Shown: positions 54,675 to 61,716 of the stretch, in pieces
Layout: every line of letters starts with the position of its first letter
How positions within the stretch are numbered: position 1 is the first letter of the stretch
From: Pedococcus bigeumensis
GTDB taxonomy: Bacteria; Actinomycetota; Actinomycetes; Actinomycetales; Dermatophilaceae
Direction: 5' to 3'
DNA: 64,000 nucleotides
Assembly (NCBI RefSeq): GCF_006438965.1
Contig: NZ_RCZM01000005.1
Location: 248,001 to 312,000 of the forward strand
Translations under genes and position numbers: made by a program
Notes under the pieces: generated by a model
The model's database searches: none
What the model saw: only the letters and a program-made list of their open reading frames with translations
Told to the model about the DNA's origin: nothing

Positions 54675-55499
54675 TCAGGCGGAGCGGCGCTCGCGCGGTA
54701 GCCAGCCGAAGCTTTCCGGGGTGGTCGCGGTGGTGGGCTTGTACTCCAGACCCACCCACCCGGCATACCCGCCGGCGGCGAGTGCGCCGAGGTGGCGCTG
54801 GAGGTCGAGGTCGCCCGAACCGGGCTCGCCACGGCCAGGTGCGTCCGCGATCTGCACGTGCGCGGTGCGGCCGACGGCGGTAGCGATCGCGGCGTCGAGG
54901 TCGTCGCCGTTGGCCGCGAGATGGTAGAGATCGAGCAGGAAGCCGACGTTCCTTGCACCGGTGGCACGGACGTCGTCGACCACGGCGAGGGAGTCTCCGG
55001 CGGTGCGCAGCGGATAGGGCTTGGGACCGCTCACCGACTCGACGAGGACGGTGGCGCCGATGCGCTCGGCAGCCTTGGCTGCCACCGCAATCGACTCACG
55101 GCCGAGCTCGTCCTGCTCCTGGGCGGAGGCACCGTCGACGCGGTTGCCGAAGAGGGCGTTGAAGGAACCCACGCCTAGCCGCTCCCCGATGCCGAGCGTG
55201 ACGTCGACGTTGTCGCGGAACTGCTGGACCCGGTCGGGGATCGACAGGACGCCGCAGTCCGCGCCCGCGAGGTCGCCGGCGAAGAAGTTGAGCCCCACCA
55301 GCTTGACCCCGGCGTCCTCGACGGCCGACACGAAGGCGTCGACCTCACGGTCACCGGGCACCGGCTGGTCCGGCCAGGGCCACCAGAACTCCACGGCGTC
55401 GAACCCGGCGGCCTTGGCTGCGGCGGGTCGCTCCAGGAGCGGCAGCTCGGTGAACAGGATCGAGCAGTTCACCTCGTAGCGCAGTCCGTGGTCAGTCAC
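54675..55499 (-). CDS. hyi: Hydroxypyruvate isomerase
   Basis: 274 aa TIM barrel. Landmarks: CSILFTELPLLERPAAAKAA, FDAVEFWWPWP with the first metal Glu, VLVESVSGPKPYPLRTAGDS, VGFLLDLYHLAANGDDLDAA and GRGEPGSGDLDLQRHLGALA. It interconverts hydroxypyruvate and tartronate semialdehyde. GTG start with AGGGAG upstream. An IclR-type operator covers its promoter. First gene of a hyi-garR-gcl-glxK-FAH-allB-allE series. Confidence 0.93.
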   Translation of the reverse strand: MTDHGLRYEVNCSILFTELPLLERPAAAKAAGFDAVEFWWPWPDQPVPGDREVDAFVSAVEDAGVKLVGLNFFAGDLAGADCGVLSIPDRVQQFRDNVDVTLGIGERLGVGSFNALFGNRVDGASAQEQDELGRESIAVAAKAAERIGATVLVESVSGPKPYPLRTAGDSLAVVDDVRATGARNVGFLLDLYHLAANGDDLDAAIATAVGRTAHVQIADAPGRGEPGSGDLDLQRHLGALAAGGYAGWVGLEYKPTTATTPESFGWLPRERRSA

Positions 55500-55516
55500 G
55501 GTAATCTCCCTTCGAC

Positions 55517-55546
55517 TTCCGTATTGTGGAATCTTTTTTCCGACAA
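55517..55546 (-). promoter_or_regulatory. hyi promoter with IclR-type operator
   Basis: On the minus strand: -35 TTGTCG (55541-55546), 17-nt spacer, -10 TACGGA (55518-55523). The operator TTCCGTATTGTGGAA (55517-55531, plus strand) covers the -10 box, so its owner should act as a repressor. Confidence 0.65.
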
Positions 55547-55599
55547 GTAAGAATGTAGGGCTCCGGTCGGCGGGGCGTCAACCCCGCCGTGCGGCCGTC

Positions 55600-57003
55600 T
55601 CACCGGGTGGCTGAGATATATCCGGACGCGCCGTGATGGCGCGACAGCAACCGCTCACCCGCCGAGACCGCTTGTGCCGCAAGCGATCTCTCGTCGGCCG
55701 TCACGAGGCGGTCGCGCTCGACAACCGGGCGCCCTCCGACGAGGAGCAGCTCCAGCGGTGGCTGCGACCCGAGGACGAGCGCCGCCACCGGGTCGACGAT
55801 GCCCGCGTGGCCCAGTCCGTCGAGCCGCCACAGGGCGAGGTCCGCCAGCTTGCCGGGCTCAAGGGAGCCGAGCTGGTCATCCCAGCCGAGCACGCGGGCT
55901 CCGCCGATCGTCGCGAGCTCGAGGGCGTCCCTCACGCTGAGGGCCTCGGGGCCTCCCCGGGCGCGAGCGAAGAGCAGCGCGTGGCGCGCCTCCTCGACCA
56001 GCGAGGAGGCCTCGTTCGAGGCCGCACCGTCGACCCCGAGGCCGACCGGCACCCCGGCGTCCCGCAGGTCACGCGTGCGCGCGATCCCTGCGCCCAGCCG
56101 GGCGTTCGACGACGGACAGTGGGCTACGCCCGTCCCGGTGGCAGCCAGCGCCTTGATCGCCACGTCGTCGAAGTGGATGCCGTGCGCGAACCAGACGTCC
56201 TCGCCGAGCCAGCCCAGCGACTCCATGTAGGCCAACGGGGTCTGGCCGAACCGCTGCGCGCAGTAGTGCTCCTCGTCGACCGTCTCGGCCAGGTGGGTGT
56301 GCAGGCGCACACCGCGGTCCCTCGCCAGTGCGGCCGACTCGCGCAGGAGGTCTGCGGTGACCGAAAAGGGAGAGCAGGGAGCGACGCCGATCCGCAGCAT
56401 CGACTCGGGCGACGCATCGTGGTGCTCGTCGACCGCGGCTGCGGTGGCGGCCAGGATCGCGTCGATGTCCTCGACGACATGGTCCGGGGGCAGGCCACCC
56501 TGACTCTGGCCGAGGTCCATAGAGCCCCGGGTCACGAGGAAGCGCAACCCGATCCGCCGCGCCGCCTCGATCTCTGCACCGAGCACGTCGCCGCCGTGGG
56601 TGGGGAAGACGTAGTGGTGGTCCATCGACGTCGTGCACCCGGTGCGCGCCAGCCAGCCAAGCCCTGCGGCGGCTGCCGCTCCCACGACGTCCTCGTCGAT
56701 ACCGCCCCAGACGGGGTAGAGCTCGGTGAGCCAGCCGAACAGCGTGGCGTCGACCGCGAGCCCGCGAGTCGCCCACTGGTAGAGGTGGTGGTGGGTGTTG
56801 ACCAGCCCCGGGGTGGCGAGGCAACCGGCGGCATCGACGACGACCGCGTCACTCCCGTCGTCGACGTACCGACCCGGCCCGACGGCGACGATCCGAGCTC
56901 CCTCGATGACGACGTGGCCCACCGCGTGCTCGGTCCGCGACGGGTCCATCGTCGCCACCGTGCAGCCGTCCAGGACCATCCGCTGGGCGGCGACCATGGT
57001 CAC
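55600..57003 (-). CDS. 8-oxoguanine deaminase-like amidohydrolase
   Basis: 467 aa. Amidohydrolase of the AtzB/SsnA-like group: GLVNTHHHLYQWATRGLAVD (HxH), RLHTHLAETVDEEHYCAQRF, WFAHGIHFDDVAIKALAATG, and the Asp in VGLGVDGAASNEASSLVEEA. Proteins with the HHHLYQ and CPSSNARLGAGI stretches include characterised 8-oxoguanine deaminases, which make urate from 8-oxoguanine; that product enters the same pathway as uricase here. Isoguanine or another aminopurine is possible. GTG start overlaps the hiuH stop. Confidence 0.85.
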   Translation of the reverse strand: MTMVAAQRMVLDGCTVATMDPSRTEHAVGHVVIEGARIVAVGPGRYVDDGSDAVVVDAAGCLATPGLVNTHHHLYQWATRGLAVDATLFGWLTELYPVWGGIDEDVVGAAAAAGLGWLARTGCTTSMDHHYVFPTHGGDVLGAEIEAARRIGLRFLVTRGSMDLGQSQGGLPPDHVVEDIDAILAATAAAVDEHHDASPESMLRIGVAPCSPFSVTADLLRESAALARDRGVRLHTHLAETVDEEHYCAQRFGQTPLAYMESLGWLGEDVWFAHGIHFDDVAIKALAATGTGVAHCPSSNARLGAGIARTRDLRDAGVPVGLGVDGAASNEASSLVEEARHALLFARARGGPEALSVRDALELATIGGARVLGWDDQLGSLEPGKLADLALWRLDGLGHAGIVDPVAALVLGSQPPLELLLVGGRPVVERDRLVTADERSLAAQAVSAGERLLSRHHGASGYISATR

Positions 57004-57326
57004 GACCCCCGGTAGGTCGAGTAGCCGAACGGGTTGAGCAGTACCGGCACGTGGTAGTGCTGGTCGGCGTCCGCGATCGTGAACACCACGACCACCTCGG
57101 GGTAGAACCCGTCCACCCCACGGCCAGCGAAGTAGGCGCCGGACGCGAACCGCAGCCGGTAGTCGCCGGACTCGAGGCGCTCGGGTCCGATGCTCCCGAC
57201 CCGTCCGTCGCCGTCGGTGATCCCGTCACCGATCGCTTGCCCTGCAACGGTTTCCAGCACCACCGTGATCCCCGCAGCGGGACTGCCGAGGCTGGTGTCG
57301 AGGACGTGCGTGCTGAGGGTTCCCAT
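57000..57326 (-). CDS. hiuH: 5-hydroxyisourate hydrolase
   Basis: 108 aa transthyretin-like protein. Signatures: LSTHVLDTSLGSPAAGITVV at the start, the Arg in YRLRFASGAYF, HYHVPVLLNPFGYSTYRGS at the end (the YRGS tetrapeptide of true hydrolases). It opens the 5-hydroxyisourate made by uricase. It lies between uraD and the deaminase gene with overlaps on both sides. Confidence 0.96.
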   Translation of the reverse strand: MGTLSTHVLDTSLGSPAAGITVVLETVAGQAIGDGITDGDGRVGSIGPERLESGDYRLRFASGAYFAGRGVDGFYPEVVVVFTIADADQHYHVPVLLNPFGYSTYRGS

Positions 57327-57820
57327 CAGGAGACCACCTGTCTGAGTCGGAGCAGCGCGATCTCGCGCAACTGGGTCACGGTCTCGGCGCGCTCGGCGTC
57401 GTCGTCGTTGTCGAGGCGCCTGGTGAGCTCGGCCAGGATCTCGGGGGCGGAGCGTCCGGCCGCCCGGATGAGGAACACCCGGTCAAACCGCTCCTCGTAT
57501 GCCGCGTTGCCCTCGGCGAGGGCCCGTGCCGCCTCGGCGTCGGCCGGGTCCACCCCGGCCTGCTCTCTGGCGCTGGCCGACGCGTTGTGGTTCGGGCCGC
57601 TGGCCCGCTCCCCGATCCGCGGGTGCCCCGCCAGCGCCGTCGCCAGCTCGTCCTCGGTGAGGTGAGCGGCGGCGGCACTGGCGGTGGCCTCGAGACCCGG
57701 CCACCCGGCATACGGGCGACCGTCGCGGACTGCGGCCACCCACCGGGGCACCGGCAGGCACGCAGCCAGCTGCTCGTCGAGGGACGGCTCCGGCAGGGCG
57801 TTGAAGTCCTCCAGGGTCAT
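57326..57820 (-). CDS. uraD: OHCU decarboxylase
   Basis: 164 aa, full-length. It decarboxylates 2-oxo-4-hydroxy-4-carboxy-5-ureidoimidazoline to (S)-allantoin. The catalytic His is in LAGHPRIGER (His66), and the conserved SAREQAG (83-89) is present. Opening ALPEPSLDEQLAACLPVPRW is usual. It touches both neighbours: TGATG overlap with hiuH and a one-base overlap with the NCS2 fusion gene. Confidence 0.95.
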   Translation of the reverse strand: MTLEDFNALPEPSLDEQLAACLPVPRWVAAVRDGRPYAGWPGLEATASAAAAHLTEDELATALAGHPRIGERASGPNHNASASAREQAGVDPADAEAARALAEGNAAYEERFDRVFLIRAAGRSAPEILAELTRRLDNDDDAERAETVTQLREIALLRLRQVVS

Positions 57821-59748
57821 CAGCTCTCCACGAAGCGGGTGCGGGCGGAGTGGATCGGGTTGGCGTCGGCCACGAGGTCATCAAACCGGTAGCCCGCGAT
57901 CTTGGCGATCTCCACGAGGGCCGAGGCGTGTTCCTGGGCCGGCGAGTTGTTGACCCGCTCCCAGCCGGTGCGCACCACCTGGTCGAAGGAGTCCCGGTCG
58001 CGCACGCAGGTGACGAGAGGGAAGCCGAACCGGTCGCGGTACTGCGCGGTGAGCTCGGCGAGCTCGGCATGCGCCTTCTCGTCCAGCCGGGTCAGGCCGA
58101 GGACCGACTGGTCGCGGAGCGAGTCCGGGCCCTCCTCCCCTTCGGCCACGCTGTCCGCGCCGAGGTCCGGGTAGGAGTCGATGAGCAGCCGCTGTTCGTC
58201 CTCGGTGGCGGAGAACAGCGCCTCCTGGAAGGCCCGACGCAGGTCGATGGTGTCGGTGAACGGCCGCGAGTCGAAGGCCCGCTCGACCACCCAGCGCGGC
58301 CCCTTGAACAGTGAGCCGAAGGTGTCGGCGAACTCGTCCCGAGTCATCTCGTTGACCTCGCTCAGCCGGACGAGGGCGCCCGGAGCACCGGCGACGGCCG
58401 GGCCGCGGCTGGAGCCGACGTGGTGGAAGACGAAGTTGAGCACGATGGCGGTGATCGAGCCGAGCGTGATGCCCGAGCCGAGGATGATCTGGGCCCAGTG
58501 CGGAACGGCCTTGGCCACGTCGGGCTGGGCGGTGACGTACATCGCCAGCCCGACCGACGTCGCGACGATGACGACGTTGCGGTGGTCGTGGAAGTCGACG
58601 CGGGACAGGGTCTGGAAGCCCACGACGGCGACGGTGGCGAACATCGCCAGGGCAGCGCCGCCGAGGACGGGGTGCGGGATGCCCGCGACGATGGCGCCGG
58701 CCTTGGGGATCAGGCCGATGATCACCATGATCAGGCCCGCGGTGGCGACGACGTAGCGGCTCTTGACCCGCGTCAGCCGCACCAAGCCGACGTTCTCGGC
58801 GAAGCAGGTGTAGGGGAAGGAGTTGAAGACGCCACCGATGGTGGTGGCCAGGCCGTCGGCGCGCAGGGCCCGCGCGATGTCCTCCTTGCCGATCCGCTTC
58901 TCGACGATCTCACCGGTGGCGAACACGTCACCGGTGGTCTCCACGGCGGTGATGAGCATGACGACGATCATCGAGATGATCGCGGCCACCGAGAACTTGG
59001 GCCAGCCGAAGTGGAACGGCGTCGTGACCCCGACCCAGCCCGAGCCACCCACGAGGTCGAAGTGCGCGTCACCGAGCGCCCAGGCGACGAGCGTGCCGAC
59101 GACGAGGCCGATCAGGACGGCGACGGTGGCCATGAAGCCCTTGAAGATCCGCTGGATCGCGACGATCAGCGCGAGCGTGCCGAGGGCGTAGGCGAGGTTG
59201 CGCCCACTGGCCGGGTCGAGCGTCGGGCCGGCACCACCGGCGGCGTCTGCGGCCGCGACGGGCAGCAGGGCCAGGCCGATGATCGTGATCACCGAGCCGG
59301 TGACGACCGGCGGGAAGAACCGGATCAGCCGGCTGAAGTACGGCGCCATGAAGAAGGTGAACAGGCCCGCGACGATGACGGCCCCGTAGATCACGAGCAG
59401 GCCGTCGGTGCCGCCCCCCGCGGCCATGCCGATGGCGATCATCGGCGAGACGGCGGTGAAGGTCACCCCTTGCAGGAGAGGCAGTTTCACGCCCACCTTC
59501 CAGAAGCCGATGCTCTGGATGATCGAGGCGATGCCGCAGGTGAAGAGGTCGGCGTTGATGAGGTGGATGAGCTCTGGCGTGGAGAGCCCGATGGCGCTGG
59601 CCAGGAGGATCGGCACGATGACGGCGCCGGCGTAGAACGCCAGGACGTGCTGGAAGCCGTAGATCGCGAGCTTCGGGAGGGGCAGCACCTCGTCGACGGG
59701 GTGTCGCGAAGCGCGCTTGGACTGGGGTGTGGCGGTGGCTGTGCTCAT
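57820..59748 (-). CDS. NCS2 urate/xanthine permease fused to an OHCU decarboxylase-like domain
   Basis: 642 aa. Residues 1-455 are a complete NCS2 permease with about 14 spans; motifs include AFYAGAVIVPILLASAIGLS, VVMLITAVETTGDVFATGEI and FNSFPYTCFAENVGLVRLTR, typical of urate/xanthine transporters. Residues 462-642 are a full OHCU decarboxylase domain: LSEVNEMTRDEFADTFGSLF, ATEDEQRLLIDSYPDLG, YRDRFGFPLVTCVRDRDSFD. In it the catalytic His is Tyr (SYPDLG, Tyr526) and the SxxEQ motif is SLRDQ. A normal uraD follows directly. The domain may be a cytoplasmic partner or binder for the pathway rather than an enzyme. First gene of the NCS2-uraD-hiuH-deaminase unit. Confidence 0.93.
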   Translation of the reverse strand: MSTATATPQSKRASRHPVDEVLPLPKLAIYGFQHVLAFYAGAVIVPILLASAIGLSTPELIHLINADLFTCGIASIIQSIGFWKVGVKLPLLQGVTFTAVSPMIAIGMAAGGGTDGLLVIYGAVIVAGLFTFFMAPYFSRLIRFFPPVVTGSVITIIGLALLPVAAADAAGGAGPTLDPASGRNLAYALGTLALIVAIQRIFKGFMATVAVLIGLVVGTLVAWALGDAHFDLVGGSGWVGVTTPFHFGWPKFSVAAIISMIVVMLITAVETTGDVFATGEIVEKRIGKEDIARALRADGLATTIGGVFNSFPYTCFAENVGLVRLTRVKSRYVVATAGLIMVIIGLIPKAGAIVAGIPHPVLGGAALAMFATVAVVGFQTLSRVDFHDHRNVVIVATSVGLAMYVTAQPDVAKAVPHWAQIILGSGITLGSITAIVLNFVFHHVGSSRGPAVAGAPGALVRLSEVNEMTRDEFADTFGSLFKGPRWVVERAFDSRPFTDTIDLRRAFQEALFSATEDEQRLLIDSYPDLGADSVAEGEEGPDSLRDQSVLGLTRLDEKAHAELAELTAQYRDRFGFPLVTCVRDRDSFDQVVRTGWERVNNSPAQEHASALVEIAKIAGYRFDDLVADANPIHSARTRFVES

Positions 59749-59870
59749 GACAGGCCTTTCTGTCCAGAGACATGTCTGTCCGGAGGGAAGACGGAGGAAG
59801 TGAGAGGTATGCCGCGGAGTTGCCGGGCGAGTGCCGCCAGCTGGTGGGCGGGGCCGTGGAGCTGGCGGTC

Positions 59871-59940
59871 CAGGTCAGAGCTGGCCGGGGTCGGGTCAGG
59901 CTGAGTCGGGTCAGACCGAGTCAGGTCCGGTCAGGTCAGC
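59871..59940 (+). repeat. Imperfect GTCAG-rich repeats downstream of uricase
   Basis: About six copies of a CGGGTCAG/CAGGTCAG-like unit, spaced 9-11 bp, overlapping the uricase stop codon. Between it and the NCS2 gene I see one GTATGCCG copy (59807-59814) and the palindrome AGACATGTCT (59768-59777). Confidence 0.65.
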
Positions 59941-60853
59941 AGAAGCCGGGCACGGTCAGCCAGGCATCGCCCGGGTCTGAGCCGTTCTCGCGCTGCACGC
60001 TGGCCTCGATGAGTCCGTACGGGCGGTCTGCCGCGACGAAGACCTCGCCGGGGTTGTCGAGCCCGAACGGGGAGAGGTCGACCAGGAAGTGGTGCTTGTT
60101 GGGCGCCGAGAACTTGATCTCAGCGACCTCGGGGTGTGCCTCGAGGACCGCTGAACCCATCGCGTAGAGGCTCTCCTGCAGGGCCCGGCTGTAGGTCGTC
60201 GCGAAGGTCTCAAGCATCACCTGGCGGATGTCGTCGAACGACTTGTTCCAGTCGGTGCCGTCCGTGGCGGCGCTCGCCTCATACCGCCAGCGCGCCACGA
60301 GCGACGTGGCCAGGATCCGGTCGTCGGTCTCCTTGAGAGTGGTGTACTCGTCCTTGAGGTAGCCCTTGAACTCCGAACCGGTGGACTTGAGCACCACGAG
60401 GCCCTTCACACCGGACACGACCCAGGCCTGCGGCGACTCCCCGCTGCGGTCCTGCGTGACGACGGTCGTGCGGACCTCGCCACCGCGCTTGACGAAGGCG
60501 TGGTCGTGACCGGTGCCGCCTACCTCGATGCGGTCCCACGCGTACTCCTCGACCTCGATCCGGCTGGCGCTCGCCGCCGGCGTGACGTCGAGGAAGCGGG
60601 CGCCCAGGGTCAGGGCATAGTCCTCGGGCGACGTGACGCCGTGCTCCTTGGCGAAGGCGAAGGAGGTGTTCTTCTGGGTGTCGGTGGGCAGGATCTTGGC
60701 CTGGTCACCGGTCACGTGCGCGTCGCGGAAGTCGCCGCGAAGGGCGGTCGAGACGTTGAGGTCGCGGATCTCGTGGCGGGCGGTGTCGCGGTAGACGCGG
60801 ACGACGCGGTTCTCCGCCTTGCCGTACTGGTTGGGTCCGAGGACGAAGCTCAT
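59936..60853 (-). CDS. uox: Uricase (urate oxidase)
   Basis: 305 aa, two T-fold domains. It oxidises urate to 5-hydroxyisourate. Signatures: NQYGKAENRVVRVYRDTARH, TGDQAKILPTDTQKNTSFAF with the catalytic Thr, AFVKRGGEVRTTVVTQDRSG, and NKHHFLVDLSPFGLDNPGEV near the C-terminus. AAGGAG lies before the ATG at 60853. It starts the urate unit; two IclR-type operators and a third inverted repeat lie 110-190 bp upstream. Confidence 0.97.
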   Translation of the reverse strand: MSFVLGPNQYGKAENRVVRVYRDTARHEIRDLNVSTALRGDFRDAHVTGDQAKILPTDTQKNTSFAFAKEHGVTSPEDYALTLGARFLDVTPAASASRIEVEEYAWDRIEVGGTGHDHAFVKRGGEVRTTVVTQDRSGESPQAWVVSGVKGLVVLKSTGSEFKGYLKDEYTTLKETDDRILATSLVARWRYEASAATDGTDWNKSFDDIRQVMLETFATTYSRALQESLYAMGSAVLEAHPEVAEIKFSAPNKHHFLVDLSPFGLDNPGEVFVAADRPYGLIEASVQRENGSDPGDAWLTVPGFC

Positions 60854-60964
60854 GGGTGCTCCTTGCGGGCTCCTGGAGGGGACCTCACCCGGGGAGAGGT
60901 CGGGTGGTGTGGGTGCGACGGTGGCGATCGGCCGGTGTGCCGCGGGGCGCAGGATAGGCGCGTC

Positions 60965-60979
60965 TTCCGCAATGCGGAA
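60965..60979. promoter_or_regulatory. IclR-type operator, perfect copy
   Basis: TTCCGCAATGCGGAA, a perfect palindrome with 6-bp arms. It gives the best form of the motif also seen at 36251 and 55517. Confidence 0.75.
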
Positions 60980-60985
60980 TACTAT

Positions 60986-61000
60986 TTACGAATGATGGAA
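60986..61000. promoter_or_regulatory. IclR-type operator, second copy
   Basis: TTACGAATGATGGAA, centred 21 bp (two helical turns) from the perfect copy, which favours cooperative binding. Confidence 0.6.
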
Positions 61001-61025
61001 CGATAGAGCGAGCTCACCTATGGCG

Positions 61026-61041
61026 TCAACAGTCTGTTGAA
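61026..61041. promoter_or_regulatory. Operator-like inverted repeat upstream of uricase
   Basis: TCAACAGTCTGTTGAA, same arms as the site upstream of xdhA (44305-44320). Confidence 0.6.
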
Positions 61042-61062
61042 TAATTCTGACGAGACTGCGAC

Positions 61063-61123
61063 GCCGAGATCCCACCTCTCGGCGTTTGGGGGCCTTTGGA
61101 AGGCCCAGAGGTGGGATCTCGGC
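61063..61123 (-). terminator. Branched stem-loop after the HTH gene
   Basis: A perfect 17-bp outer stem (61063-61079 with 61107-61123) enclosing a 7-bp inner hairpin (GGGCCTT, loop TGG, AAGGCCC). It lies 36 bp downstream of the HTH gene and is probably its terminator, shielding the uricase promoter. Confidence 0.65.
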
Positions 61124-61158
61124 GAAGGGCGTGTGCCGCCTGCGCCGGGTATGCCGAG

Positions 61159-61680
61159 TCAGCCGGCAGGCTCGGCCGCCTGGTCGCGGATCCTGTTGAG
61201 GTAGTTGTAGACGGTGAAGCGGGTCAGGCCCAGTGCCTCCGCCACCGTCTCGGCGCTGCGCCGCATCTCGAACGCCCCGCGCTCCTCGAGCAGCCGCACG
61301 GCATGCTGCTTCTCCGCCCGCGGCAGACCAGCGAGAGCGCCACCGAGCTCGCGCTCCACGTCGGCAATGAGCCGCGACAACCCGTCGGTGAGGTCAGTCG
61401 CGGTCGCCACGATGTCCGCCGAGGCAGGAAGGGCGGCCGCACCGACGTCGCCCAGCGTGAGGGTCACCCGGGTCGCTCCGTGGGCCAGGGCCTCCTTGAG
61501 CGCGCGGGCCACCGCGTCGACGACCACCTCGGCGTCGCCCACCACGGAGGTACCGAGCGGACCCAGGTCCGGTGACAGCCCGGCATACCGGAGGACGTCG
61601 GCGGCGGCGGTGACGTGCGCCGGCAGCTGGTCGTCTTCACCGTGGAACGGCTCGGTCGTGAACTCCACCCGCACCTGCAT
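61159..61680 (-). CDS. HTH regulator fused to a thiamine-binding-like (MTH1187/YkoF) domain
   Basis: 173 aa. Residues 1-95 look like one MTH1187/YkoF ferredoxin-like unit: MQVRVEFTTEPFHGEDDQLP, and then VVGDAEVVVDAVARALKEAL and ATRVTLTLGDV. Residues 115-173 are a helix-turn-helix of the YheO/DauR type: LPRAEKQHAVRLLEERGAFE, SAETVAEALGLTRFTVYNYL, NRIRDQA. It probably binds a small ligand with the first domain and DNA with the second. Lying beside uricase, it may regulate urate genes. A TAGGTT box lies 6 nt before the ATG (leaderless). The assignment of the first domain is by pattern only. Confidence 0.7.
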   Translation of the reverse strand: MQVRVEFTTEPFHGEDDQLPAHVTAAADVLRYAGLSPDLGPLGTSVVGDAEVVVDAVARALKEALAHGATRVTLTLGDVGAAALPASADIVATATDLTDGLSRLIADVERELGGALAGLPRAEKQHAVRLLEERGAFEMRRSAETVAEALGLTRFTVYNYLNRIRDQAAEPAG

Positions 61681-61686
61681 GTCGTC

Positions 61687-61692
61687 AACCTA
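61687..61692 (-). promoter_or_regulatory. -10 box for leaderless HTH gene
   Basis: TAGGTT on the minus strand, 6 nt before the ATG at 61680. Confidence 0.5.
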
Positions 61693-61716
61693 CCTGCGCA
61701 GGCTGGCGAACGTCCC

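Larger units (their letters stand above)
60854..61158. other. Regulatory region between uricase and the HTH gene
   Basis: 305 bp without a gene. From the uricase side it holds a perfect IclR-type palindrome (60965-60979), a second copy (60986-61000), the TCAACA-N3-TGTTGAA site (61026-61041), a large branched stem-loop (61063-61123) and a GTATGCCG copy (61149-61156). Confidence 0.75.

Noticed and set aside
60854-61158. Purine-sensing riboswitch ahead of uricase.
   Set aside because: The stem-loop lies upstream of the operators, toward the HTH gene, and lacks the conserved core of known purine, guanidine or xanthine (NMT1) riboswitches as far as I can see.
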